Shown here: positions 1-8,847 of the stretch, piece after piece
Position numbering within the stretch: the stretch's first letter is position 1
How the letters are laid out: each line of letters starts with the position of its first letter
Source of the DNA: Pseudomonadota bacterium
GTDB taxonomy: Bacteria; Actinomycetota; Actinomycetes; Actinomycetales; Cellulomonadaceae
Direction: 5' to 3'
Assembly (NCBI GenBank): GCA_021833345.1
Contig: JAKBFW010000006.1
Location: 1 to 39,533 of the forward strand
DNA: 39,533 nt
Notes under the pieces: model-generated
Databases searched by the model: none
What the model was told of the DNA's origin: nothing
What the model saw: the letters and a program-made list of their open reading frames with translations, nothing else
Translations under genes and position numbers: made by a program

Positions 1-233
1 ACCCCGCCGTCGCGTTGGGAACGTTGCGCGAGGCGGTCGCGGGCCGGCACGAGGTCTGGATCGAGATCGTCGGTCCTGCGGGCACGCCCACCCGCCGACG
101 GGTTCGTCCCGTCACCGTCGAGGGCGGCCGGGTACGCGCGATCGACGTCGAACGGGAGTCTGAGCTGACCATCGCGGTCCACCGGATCGCGTCCGTCACG
201 CTGATCGACACCGAGGACCACGCGACCGCGTGA
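1..233 (+). CDS. Helicase-associated (XPB/Ssl2-like N-terminal domain) protein, C-terminal fragment
   Basis: The reading frame is open from the window edge (first full codon at 3) to the TGA at 231-233, so this is the 3' end of a longer gene. About 77 residues are visible: a beta-rich tail with a 'WIEIVGPAGTPTRRRVRP' stretch, followed by a segment that ends in hydrophobic strands. This kind of tail is seen in the large actinobacterial proteins annotated as helicase-associated (XPB_Ssl2 domain, partly WYL-like), and these are normally encoded directly upstream of the XPB helicase gene. That gene follows here after 52 bp. The assignment rests mainly on this neighbourhood and on the WYL-like look of the tail. 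A TTG at 15 could be read as a start but is almost certainly internal. Confidence 0.6.
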   Translation, partial: PAVALGTLREAVAGRHEVWIEIVGPAGTPTRRRVRPVTVEGGRVRAIDVERESELTIAVHRIASVTLIDTEDHATA

Positions 234-285
234 CGAGCCGGACCGCGCACGACCACCCCCTGTCACCGCGAAAGGCAGCCCACGG

Positions 286-1947
286 ATGACCGACGGCCCG
301 TTGATCGTGCAGAGCGACAAGTCCCTCCTCCTCGAGGTCGACCACGACCAGGCCGAGGCGTGCCGCCGCGCGATCGCACCGTTCGCCGAGCTCGAACGCG
401 CACCCGAGCACGTGCACACCTACCGGTTGACGCCGCTGGGGCTGTGGAACGCACGCGCCGCCGGCCATGACGCCGAGCAGGTCGTCAACGTGCTGCTCGA
501 CTACTCGCGCTACCCCGTGCCGCACGCGCTGCTGGTCGACATCGCCGAGACCATGTCCCGGTACGGGCGCCTGCAGCTCATCCAGCACCCGGTGCACGGG
601 CTCGTGCTGCAGGCGCTGGACCGTGCGGTGCTCGCCGAGGTCCTCAAGTCCCGACGCACCGCCGGGCTCGTCGGCGAGCGCATCGACGCCGAGACCGTCG
701 TCGTCCACCCGAGCGAGCGCGGGCACCTCAAGCAGGTCCTGCTCAAGCTGGGCTGGCCCGCCGAGGACCTCGCCGGGTACGTGGACGGCGAGGCGCACCC
801 GATCGACCTCGTGACCGACGGTTCCGACGGCCACACGCCGTGGACGCTCCGGCCCTACCAGCAGCAGGCGGTCGACGGGTTCTGGCACGGCGGCTCCGGG
901 GTCGTCGTGCTGCCGTGCGGTGCCGGGAAGACCCTCGTCGGCGCCGGTGCGATGGCCACCTCGAAGACCACCACGCTGATCCTGGTGACCAACACGGTCT
1001 CCGCGCGCCAGTGGCGCGACGAGCTGCTGCGGCGGACGACCCTCACCGAGGACGAGATCGGCGAGTACTCGGGCGCCCGCAAGGAGGTCCGACCCGTCAC
1101 GATCGCGACCTACCAGGTCCTCACGACCAAGCGGAAGGGCGTCTACACGCACCTCGAGCTGCTCGACGCCCGCGACTGGGGCCTGGTCATCTACGACGAG
1201 GTGCACCTGCTGCCCGCGCCGATCTTCCGGATGACGGCGGATCTCCAGGCCCGGCGTCGACTCGGCCTGACGGCGACCCTCGTCCGCGAGGACGGCCGCG
1301 AGGACGAGGTCTTCAGCCTGATCGGCCCCAAGCGCTACGACGCGCCGTGGAAGGACATCGAGAACCAGGGGTACATCGCCCCCGCCGCGTGCATCGAGGT
1401 GCGGCTCACCCTCCCCGACCGCGAACGGATGCTCTACGCCACGGCAGAGCCCGAGGACAAGTACCGGCTCGCCGCGTCCGCCCCGGGCAAGAACCGCGTC
1501 GTCGAGCAGCTCGTGGCCAAGCACGCCGGCGAGCCGACCCTCGTGATCGGGCAGTACATCGACCAGCTCGAGGAGCTCGCCGAGCACCTCGGGGCCGAGA
1601 TCATCACCGGCGCGACCACCGTTCTCGAGCGGCAGCGGTTGTACCAGGCGTTCCGCACCGGCGAGCTCACCACGCTCGTCGTGAGCAAGGTCGCGAACTT
1701 CTCGATCGACCTGCCCGAGGCGTCCGTCGCCATCCAGGTCTCCGGGTCGTTCGGCTCGCGGCAGGAGGAGGCCCAGCGGCTCGGGCGCATCCTGCGACCC
1801 AAGGAGGACGGCCGCACCGCGCACTTCTACGCCGTCGTCGCCCGCGACACCGTGGACCAGGAGTTCGCGGCGCACCGCCAGCGGTTCCTCGCCGAGCAGG
1901 GCTACGCGTACACGATCGTCGACGCGGAGGACCTCGTCACCGATTGA
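286..1947 (+). CDS. XPB-type DNA repair helicase (superfamily 2)
   Basis: A 553-residue ATP-dependent 3'-5' DNA helicase of the bacterial XPB/ERCC3 family, thought to act in DNA repair. The N-terminal 180 residues form the XPB-type damage-recognition region. Next come a Q-like motif 'LRPYQQQAV', Walker A 'LPCGAGKT', and the DEAH-box variant 'YDEVHLLPAP'. The C-terminal half has motif IV-VI elements, including 'SKVANFSIDLPEA' and 'EEAQRLGRILRP' with the arginine finger. Length and motif order match full-length actinobacterial XPB. The ATG at 286 follows a purine-rich 'GCGAAAGGCAG' stretch. The preceding helicase-associated gene ends 52 bp upstream on the same strand, so the two probably form one repair unit. 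Confidence 0.93.
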   Translation: MTDGPLIVQSDKSLLLEVDHDQAEACRRAIAPFAELERAPEHVHTYRLTPLGLWNARAAGHDAEQVVNVLLDYSRYPVPHALLVDIAETMSRYGRLQLIQHPVHGLVLQALDRAVLAEVLKSRRTAGLVGERIDAETVVVHPSERGHLKQVLLKLGWPAEDLAGYVDGEAHPIDLVTDGSDGHTPWTLRPYQQQAVDGFWHGGSGVVVLPCGAGKTLVGAGAMATSKTTTLILVTNTVSARQWRDELLRRTTLTEDEIGEYSGARKEVRPVTIATYQVLTTKRKGVYTHLELLDARDWGLVIYDEVHLLPAPIFRMTADLQARRRLGLTATLVREDGREDEVFSLIGPKRYDAPWKDIENQGYIAPAACIEVRLTLPDRERMLYATAEPEDKYRLAASAPGKNRVVEQLVAKHAGEPTLVIGQYIDQLEELAEHLGAEIITGATTVLERQRLYQAFRTGELTTLVVSKVANFSIDLPEASVAIQVSGSFGSRQEEAQRLGRILRPKEDGRTAHFYAVVARDTVDQEFAAHRQRFLAEQGYAYTIVDAEDLVTD

Positions 1948-1962
1948 GCTGACGGCGCGGCC

Positions 1963-2754
1963 TCACCGTGCGGTGCGGGCGTCCGTGAGCTCCCCGGCCG
2001 TCACGACGGCGACGAACGCCTCGGCGATCAGCCGCCCCGACGTGCGCACCTCGTCGTCGACCGCGACGAGCTCCGCCTCGATCGCGTCCGCGTCCACTCC
2101 GGGCGTCTGACGGGCCCAGCGCCCGACGGTCTCCGGGGAGGCCTCGGGGTGGAACTGCAGGCCCCACGCGGAGCCCCAACGGAACGCCTGGAACGGGTAG
2201 GTGCTGGACGACGCCAGCCACACCGCCCCCGCAGGCAGCTCGACGACCGAGTCGCCGTGCAGGCTCGGCAGCACGGCGCCCGCCGGCGACGCGGCCACGA
2301 GCCCCCCGAGGAGCGCGTCGGTCGCCGCCTCGGGCCGCCACCGCACGGCCACGGGTCCGGCTTCGACACCGGGAGGTGCCGCGACCTGGACCCGCCCACC
2401 ACCGGCGACGGCGAGCAGCTGCGCACCGAGGCAGATCGCCAGGGTCGGGACGCCTGCGCGGGCGGCCGAGGCCAGCAGCGCGCGGGTCGACGGCAGCCAC
2501 GGCCAGGCTGCGTCGTCGTACGCGGAGCACTCACCGCCGAGGACCACCAGACCGTCGCCGACCTCCGCCGCCGAGGCGGGCACGGCCTCGCCGAGGTCGA
2601 GCCGGACGACGCGGATCGCGACGCCGTCGCCGAACCACTCGGCGAAGCGGTCCAACGGGATGTCCTGCGCGTGCTGGATCACGGTGACGACGCGCTGCGG
2701 TGCCGAACCGTGGGAGCTGCCGGTCGCGGCAGCCACGTGCTGATCGAAAGTCAC
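1963..2754 (-). CDS. Class I glutamine amidotransferase-like protein
   Basis: About 263 residues with a class I GATase fold. The nucleophile elbow 'ICLGAQLLA' (Cys108 from the GTG at 2754) and 'LQFHPEAS' (His202, Glu204) complete the catalytic triad, so it should hydrolyse glutamine or a gamma-glutamyl substrate. Its partner or acceptor is unknown; free-standing members are often annotated as GMP-synthase-like or gamma-glutamyl hydrolase-like. I chose the GTG at 2754 because a -10-like TACCGT lies exactly six bases before it, giving a leaderless transcript. The frame also allows an ATG at 2832 with a GAGG nearby, which would add 26 residues that do not look like part of the domain. It diverges from the response regulator at 2918. 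Confidence 0.85.
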   Translation of the reverse strand: MTFDQHVAAATGSSHGSAPQRVVTVIQHAQDIPLDRFAEWFGDGVAIRVVRLDLGEAVPASAAEVGDGLVVLGGECSAYDDAAWPWLPSTRALLASAARAGVPTLAICLGAQLLAVAGGGRVQVAAPPGVEAGPVAVRWRPEAATDALLGGLVAASPAGAVLPSLHGDSVVELPAGAVWLASSSTYPFQAFRWGSAWGLQFHPEASPETVGRWARQTPGVDADAIEAELVAVDDEVRTSGRLIAEAFVAVVTAGELTDARTAR

Positions 2755-2760
2755 CGGATG

Positions 2761-2766
2761 ACGGTA
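2761..2766 (-). promoter_or_regulatory. -10 element of a likely leaderless promoter for the amidotransferase gene
   Basis: On the minus strand TACCGT is followed by six bases and then the GTG at 2754, so transcription would start at or next to the start codon. A weak -35 (TTGGGC) lies 18 bp further upstream. No Shine-Dalgarno sequence precedes the GTG. Confidence 0.45.
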
Positions 2767-2877
2767 CTCGCGTGGGCGCCACGGGCCCAATTCCGCCGGC
2801 CCGCCAGGGACGATGCGACGGGCGGTCGGCATCCATGAGGGAACCTCGCCGGATGCCCGCCTCCGTCACCCAGAGCA

Positions 2878-2895
2878 TTCCCAGGCGGTTCTCAG
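2878..2895 (+). promoter_or_regulatory. Two 7-bp direct repeats with 11-bp phasing, probable response-regulator box
   Basis: TTCCCAG at 2878-2884 and TTCTCAG at 2889-2895 start exactly 11 bp apart, the spacing used by OmpR/PhoB-class dimers. A -10-like GAGACT at 2906-2911 lies six bases before the ATG of the response regulator, so the repeats sit over the -35 region of a leaderless promoter. Autoregulation is the natural reading. MprA- and PhoP-type regulators of mycobacteria are known to use similar tandem repeats. Confidence 0.5.
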
Positions 2896-2917
2896 ACATC
2901 CGCGCGAGACTGCTGGC

Positions 2918-3634
2918 ATGACCATTCCTGAGGCGCGCCTGCTCGTCGTCGACGACGAGCCGAACATCCGCGAGCTCCTAGCCACCTCGCTTCGCTTTGC
3001 CGGCTTCGAGGTGCACACCGCCGCCGACGGGGCCGCCGCCCTCCGTGTCGCGCGGCAGATCGAGCTCGACCTCGTCGTCCTGGACGTCATGCTGCCCGAC
3101 ATGGACGGGTTCGCCGTCACGCGACGCCTGCGCGAGAAGGGCCAGCACGTGCCGGTGGTGTTCCTGACCGCACGCGACGACACGCAGGACAAGGTCACCG
3201 GGCTGACCGTCGGCGGCGACGACTACGTGACGAAGCCGTTCAGCCTCGAGGAGGTCGTCGCTCGCATCCGCGCGGTCCTGCGCCGCACCCAGCCCGACGC
3301 GGACCTCTCGTCGAGCGTGCTCACGTACGCGGACCTGGAGCTCGACGAGGACAGCCACGAGGTCACCCGCGGTGGTCGCGTCGTGGAGCTGTCGCCGACC
3401 GAGTTCAAGCTGCTGCGCTACCTGATGCTCAACCCGGGTCGGGTGCTGTCGAAGACCCAGATCCTCGACCACGTCTGGCAGTACGAGTGGGGCGGCGACG
3501 CGAACATCGTCGAGTCGTACATCTCGTACCTGCGGCGCAAGGTCGACAACGTCAACGCCCCGGACGGCTCGACGGTCACGCCGCTGATCCACACCAAGCG
3601 CGGCGTCGGGTACATGCTGCGTCAGCCGTCGTGA
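2918..3634 (+). CDS. OmpR-family response regulator
   Basis: A 238-residue DNA-binding response regulator. The receiver domain has acidic residues 'VVDDE' near position 11-14, the phospho-acceptor Asp56 ('VVLDVMLP'), the switch Thr ('FLTA') and Lys106 ('VTKPFS'). The C-terminal winged helix carries 'LSPTEFKLLRYLMLNPGRVL' and the recognition region 'VESYISYLRRKVD'. The ATG at 2918 gives the canonical N-terminus; an in-frame start at 2813 would add 35 residues unlike the family. Its TGA overlaps the GTG of the histidine kinase (GTGA), so the two are translationally coupled. It resembles the MprA/TcrA/TrcR group, but the target genes cannot be read from the sequence. Confidence 0.93.
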   Translation: MTIPEARLLVVDDEPNIRELLATSLRFAGFEVHTAADGAAALRVARQIELDLVVLDVMLPDMDGFAVTRRLREKGQHVPVVFLTARDDTQDKVTGLTVGGDDYVTKPFSLEEVVARIRAVLRRTQPDADLSSSVLTYADLELDEDSHEVTRGGRVVELSPTEFKLLRYLMLNPGRVLSKTQILDHVWQYEWGGDANIVESYISYLRRKVDNVNAPDGSTVTPLIHTKRGVGYMLRQPS

Positions 3635-5139
3635 CCCGAGTCCGCGCGCTGCTCCACGGCATGCCGCTGCGGCTGCGGTTCGTCGCGATCACCACCACGC
3701 TGCTGTTGATCGGGCTCACCGTGGTCGGCGCCACGGCGTTGACCCTGCTGCACCGGTCGCTCGTCCAGCAGGTCGACGACCAGCTCACCTCCGCGGCCAA
3801 GGAGGTCGTCGAGCAGGCCACCCGGACCGCGCAGGGGCTCGCCGGAGACACGACCTCCGGCGCGCCGAGCGACTACTACGTCCAGTTCGAGACCGCGGAC
3901 GGCACGCCGGTGCAGACGGTCTTCAACCGGACGAGCACGACGTCGGAACAGTTCCCGGTGATCCCGTCGATGACTTTTTCGCAGGTCAGGAACCTGACCT
4001 CTCCGTTCACGGTGCGATCGGTCGACGGCAGGAGCAGCTGGCGGGTCATCGCCGGCACCTTCACGGACGGGTCCGGCAGCGTGTTCGTCGCCCTCTCGCT
4101 GCACTCGGCGACGGCGACCATGGGCGAGATGCAGATGGCACTGATCGGCATCAGCCTCGGCGTCGTCGCGATCGGCGGTGTCACCGGGTACGTCGCGGTG
4201 CGGCGCTCGCTTCGCCCGCTCGAGGAGATCGAGAGCACCGCGGCGGCGATCGCGGACGGCGATCTCGGCCGGCGCATCCCCGCCGCCCCGGAGTCGACCG
4301 AGGTCGGGCGGCTCGGCGTCGCGTTGAACGGCATGCTCACCCAGATCGAGAGCGCCTTCGACGCCCGCACCGCCTCGGAGGCGCGCATGCGACGGTTCGT
4401 CGCCGACGCCTCCCACGAGCTGCGCACGCCGCTCGCCACCATCCGTGGCTACGGCGAGCTCTTCCGGATGGGCGCGCTCACCGAGGACGAGCAGCTCAGG
4501 GACACGATGCGGCGCATCGAGGGATCGGCCACCCGCATGGGCAGCCTCGTCGAGGACCTCCTCGCCCTGGCGCGCATGGACGAGGGCCGCCCGATGCGCA
4601 GCGACCACGTGGACCTGGCCGTCCTCGCCGGGGACGCCGTCGGCGACCTGCACGCCCTCGACCGCGACCGACCGGTCCGGCTCGTCCCCGCGCAGGACGG
4701 CGGGTCGATCGGCCCGACGGTGGTCGTCGGTGACGAGGCGCGCCTGCGGCAGGTGCTGGCGAACCTGATCGGGAACGTCGTCCAGCACACCCCGTCCGGA
4801 ACGCCGGTGGAGATCGGGCTCGGGCTGCTCGACGACGGGAACGCCGTCGTCGAGGTCCGGGACCACGGACCCGGCATCTCGCCGGAGCACGCGGCCCGGG
4901 TGTTCGAGCGGTTCTACCGCGTCGACGCGTCACGCACCCGGGACTCCGGTGGCGCCGGGCTCGGGATGGCCATCGTCGAGGCGATCGTCACGAGCCACCA
5001 CGGGCACGTCGATCTCCTCACCACGCCCGGGGGCGGGACGACGGTCCGGGTCACGCTGCCGCGCACCCCCCGGGCACCGCACCCCACGGTGACCGGGGAG
5101 CAGGAGGTCACGAGCCTGGAGGAGCTCGACGTCGGCTGA
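3631..5139 (+). CDS. Two-component sensor histidine kinase
   Basis: A 502-residue membrane kinase paired with the preceding regulator through a 4-bp GTGA overlap. A first membrane helix spans about residues 17-38. An extracytoplasmic sensor region of roughly 125 residues follows, then a second helix near 170-190 and a HAMP segment ('RRSLRPLEEIESTAAAIADG'). The dimerisation helix has the phosphorylatable His262 in 'DASHELRTPL'. The ATPase domain has an N box 'LANLIGNVVQHT' and G boxes 'VRDHGPGIS' and 'GAGLGMAIV'. The architecture fits the MprB/TcrS-like kinases of actinobacteria. The signal sensed is unknown; the extracytoplasmic domain lacks motifs I recognise. Confidence 0.93.
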   Translation: MTRVRALLHGMPLRLRFVAITTTLLLIGLTVVGATALTLLHRSLVQQVDDQLTSAAKEVVEQATRTAQGLAGDTTSGAPSDYYVQFETADGTPVQTVFNRTSTTSEQFPVIPSMTFSQVRNLTSPFTVRSVDGRSSWRVIAGTFTDGSGSVFVALSLHSATATMGEMQMALIGISLGVVAIGGVTGYVAVRRSLRPLEEIESTAAAIADGDLGRRIPAAPESTEVGRLGVALNGMLTQIESAFDARTASEARMRRFVADASHELRTPLATIRGYGELFRMGALTEDEQLRDTMRRIEGSATRMGSLVEDLLALARMDEGRPMRSDHVDLAVLAGDAVGDLHALDRDRPVRLVPAQDGGSIGPTVVVGDEARLRQVLANLIGNVVQHTPSGTPVEIGLGLLDDGNAVVEVRDHGPGISPEHAARVFERFYRVDASRTRDSGGAGLGMAIVEAIVTSHHGHVDLLTTPGGGTTVRVTLPRTPRAPHPTVTGEQEVTSLEELDVG

Positions 5140-5188
5140 CCGCCGAGAGGCGGGTGCGACCGGGGTGATCCCAGCCGCACCGGAGGGC

Positions 5189-5194
5189 TACGAT
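5189..5194 (+). promoter_or_regulatory. -10-like TACGAT upstream of the HD-domain gene
   Basis: TACGAT fits the actinobacterial TAnnnT pattern and lies 40 bp before the ATG at 5235. No good -35 is visible. A short CCGCC/GGCGG hairpin at 5140-5153 may end the kinase transcript. Confidence 0.3.
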
Positions 5195-5234
5195 GGCCCG
5201 TCCTGAAGAAGTACCCCCTTCGTGAGGCTGAACA

Positions 5235-6053
5235 ATGGGCGTCGTGCTCGCACCGCAGTGGCTCCTGCCGTCCTTCGTCCGGAGCGTCCAGGGAGCCGGT
5301 GCGACCGCATCCCCAGATGAGGTCCGCGCGGTCGGCGAGGACCTGATCGAGCGGTGGTGCGGCCCCGGCCGTCATTTCCACACGCTGAAGCACCTCACCG
5401 ACGTCCTCGCCCGCGTGGACGAGCTCGCCGAGGAGACCCACGAACCCGAGCTCGTGCGGCTGGCCGCCTGGTACCACGGCGCGGTGTTCGACGCGGCGGA
5501 GCGGGCCTCGTACGCGAACCGTGGCGGCGAGGACGAGGTCGCGAGCGCTGCGCTCGCACGGATCCAGCTCGAGAGCCTTGGGGTCCCGGAGCGGGGGGTC
5601 GCCCGGGTGAGCACGCTGGTGATCGCGCTGACGAGGCACGCACAGGTCGCGGGAGACTTCGACTGCGCGGTCCTCTGCGACGCGGACCTCGCGATGCTGG
5701 CGGCCGAGCCCCAGCGGTACAAGGCGTACCTGCACGAGGTCCGGGAGGAGTACGCGCACCTGCCGCTCGAGGACTACGTCAGGGCCCGGGTCCGGATCCT
5801 CCGCAAGCTCCTGGCACGGGAGGCGCTGTTCGTCAGTCCGCTCGGCAGCGCATGGGAGGAGCCCGCTCGGCAGAACATCAACGCCGAGCTGCACCGGCTC
5901 GAGAAGGAGCTCGCGCTGCTCGAGGGTGCTCGCGCCCACGACGAGAGCGGCAGCGCGGTCGACGGTCCGTCCGTGGTCGACGGCGATGGCACGCCGTCCG
6001 CGGCGCCGACGGGCACGAGCGACCCGACCACAGAGACGTCCAGCGAGCACTGA
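5235..6053 (+). CDS. Predicted HD-superfamily metal-dependent phosphohydrolase
   Basis: A 272-residue protein similar to the COG4339 group of predicted HD hydrolases. Residues 30-60 carry the His-rich helix 'GRHFHTLKHL'. 'AAWYHGAVFD' near 77-86 corresponds to the HD doublet region, and 'LCDADLAML' supplies the conserved later Asp. The 'HD' position reads His-Gly here, so metal binding may use the neighbouring Asp86 or be altered. The last 45 residues are Ser/Thr/Asp-rich and look disordered. The substrate is unknown. The ATG at 5235 has a GAGG nine bases upstream. It is transcribed with the downstream genes but has no close operon partner. Confidence 0.75.
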   Translation: MGVVLAPQWLLPSFVRSVQGAGATASPDEVRAVGEDLIERWCGPGRHFHTLKHLTDVLARVDELAEETHEPELVRLAAWYHGAVFDAAERASYANRGGEDEVASAALARIQLESLGVPERGVARVSTLVIALTRHAQVAGDFDCAVLCDADLAMLAAEPQRYKAYLHEVREEYAHLPLEDYVRARVRILRKLLAREALFVSPLGSAWEEPARQNINAELHRLEKELALLEGARAHDESGSAVDGPSVVDGDGTPSAAPTGTSDPTTETSSEH

Positions 6054-6131
6054 ACGGCGGCCGTGAGCACGGCGCCCACGATCCCGCCACCGGCTGCGTA
6101 CCGTCGTGACCTCCCAACCCCAGGAGGACGC

Positions 6132-6422
6132 ATGAGCAGGTACGAGGTCGACAGCGCGCAGATGGCGCAGGCGGGGGCCGCGGTGCAACGGTCGACGGCC
6201 GCGGTCAGGGCCGAGGTCGCCCTGATGCAGCGACACCTGACCGATCTGCAGTCGAGCTGGCGCGGAACCGCGGCGACGGGGTTCGCCGCCGTGATGGCCG
6301 AGTGGTCGGCCACGCAGGTGCGCGTCGAGCAGACGCTCGACCAGATCACGGCAGCCCTGCACGCCGCAGCGCAGACCTATGCCGAAGCCGAGCAGCAGGC
6401 CGCACGTCTCTTCTCCTCCTGA
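6132..6422 (+). CDS. WXG100-family type VII secretion target (ESAT-6-like)
   Basis: A 96-residue all-helical protein with the central 'SSWRG' turn (Trp43, Gly45) that defines the WXG100 family, flanked by two helices. Members form helical-hairpin dimers exported by ESX/type VII systems. A strong AGGAGG at 6122-6127 precedes the ATG at 6132. No EccC, EccD or second WXG100 gene lies in the window, so its export machinery must be elsewhere or it is a solitary member. The C-terminal YxxxD/E export motif is represented by 'YAEAE' near residue 84, which fits a secreted substrate. Confidence 0.88.
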   Translation: MSRYEVDSAQMAQAGAAVQRSTAAVRAEVALMQRHLTDLQSSWRGTAATGFAAVMAEWSATQVRVEQTLDQITAALHAAAQTYAEAEQQAARLFSS

Positions 6423-6513
6423 CGAGCCCGGTCGCCCCCACGGTCCCGGACCGGAGGCCGGTCGTCCGTGCGGGACCGGCCTCCGAGGGGCGGGCTCGCT
6501 CCCCCCGCCCTCG

Positions 6514-6519
6514 TAGGAT
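6514..6519 (+). promoter_or_regulatory. -10 element of a likely leaderless promoter for the DUF4031 gene
   Basis: TAGGAT at 6514-6519 lies eight bases before the GTG at 6528, which has no Shine-Dalgarno sequence. No convincing -35 is visible. Confidence 0.35.
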
Positions 6520-6527
6520 CTGGCGGT

Positions 6528-6791
6528 GTGACCGTGCTGATCGATCCCGCCCTCTGGCCGCGCCACGGGCGCCTGTGGGGCCACCTGGTCAGCGACGCGT
6601 CCCTCGACGAGCTTCATGCCTTCGCGGCGCTCGCCGGCCTGCCGCGGCGCGGCTTCGACCTCGACCACTACGACGTCCCCGACGAGCTCCACGGCGCGCT
6701 GGTCGAGCTCGGCGCCGTCCCCGTCACCCCGCACGAGCTCATCCGCCGACTCCGCGCCTCCGGTCTGCGCGTACGCGCGCGCGACCGCTGA
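6528..6791 (+). CDS. DUF4031 domain protein
   Basis: An 87-residue protein that matches what I know of DUF4031: it opens with 'VTVLIDPALWPRHGRLWGHL', has a central 'HAFAALAGLPRRGFDLDHYD' segment, and ends in a short helix with 'LIRRLRASGLRVR'. The conserved Asp and His residues give it the look of a small hydrolase or metal-binding protein, but no function is established. The GTG at 6528 gives the standard N-terminus of the family. It is preceded by a -10-like box rather than a ribosome binding site. It converges on groEL across a shared terminator hairpin. Confidence 0.8.
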   Translation: MTVLIDPALWPRHGRLWGHLVSDASLDELHAFAALAGLPRRGFDLDHYDVPDELHGALVELGAVPVTPHELIRRLRASGLRVRARDR

Positions 6792-6853
6792 CCCACGTCC
6801 ACGCGAACGGGAGGGCGACGAACAGCTTCACCACGGACGACGGCATCACGACG

Positions 6854-6891
6854 GACGGCGGGTGCCCCGGTCTCCCGGGACACCCGCCGTC
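6854..6891. terminator. Hairpin between the DUF4031 gene and groEL (bidirectional terminator)
   Basis: An 11-bp perfect stem (6854-6864 with 6881-6891) continues through one C-A mismatch into a 5-bp inner stem closed by a TCTC loop. It lies between two convergent genes, so it could stop transcription from both sides. There is no clear T-tract, as is usual at this GC content. Confidence 0.7.
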
Positions 6892-6945
6892 GTTCGTGCG
6901 GGATCCGACCTGCTGCGCGCTCAGGCCCGATCGGCGATCAGTCGA

Positions 6946-8718
<1,773 letters not shown>

Positions 8719-8725
8719 TCAATGG

Positions 8726-8752
8726 TTAGCACTCGGCACCCGAGAGTGCAAC
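8726..8752 (-). promoter_or_regulatory. CIRCE operator (HrcA site) upstream of groEL
   Basis: TTAGCACTC at 8726-8734, a 9-bp spacer and GAGTGCAAC at 8744-8752 match the CIRCE consensus (TTAGCACTC-N9-GAGTGCTAA) with two mismatches in the last three bases. It lies 155 bp before the groEL ATG. On the groEL strand a TTGACT (-35-like, 8717-8722) sits beside it, so HrcA binding would block the polymerase. Confidence 0.88.
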
Positions 8753-8781
8753 CTGCCTCCGCCCTCCGCGAACGCGGTCCC

Positions 8782-8797
8782 GCCCGCTCCGGCGGGC
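8782..8797 (-). terminator. Short hairpin downstream of the flavoprotein gene
   Basis: GCCCGC and GCGGGC form a 6-bp perfect stem with a TCCG loop, about 50 bp past the stop codon of the flavoprotein gene and before the groEL operator. It may end the csp-flavoprotein transcript. Confidence 0.45.
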
Positions 8798-8847
8798 ACC
8801 GCTACGCCTCAGACACGCCGGACCCCGCGGGCCCCGCGGACCCACGC

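Noticed and set aside
196-1875. 559-residue minus-strand ORF antisense to the XPB helicase
   Set aside because: It is a codon-position shadow of a high-GC gene: no domains, biased Arg/Gly/Asp/Val composition, and the plus-strand frame has all the helicase motifs.
4914-6734. 606-residue minus-strand ORF
   Set aside because: It spans three plus-strand genes and intergenic sequence, with no recognisable domain.
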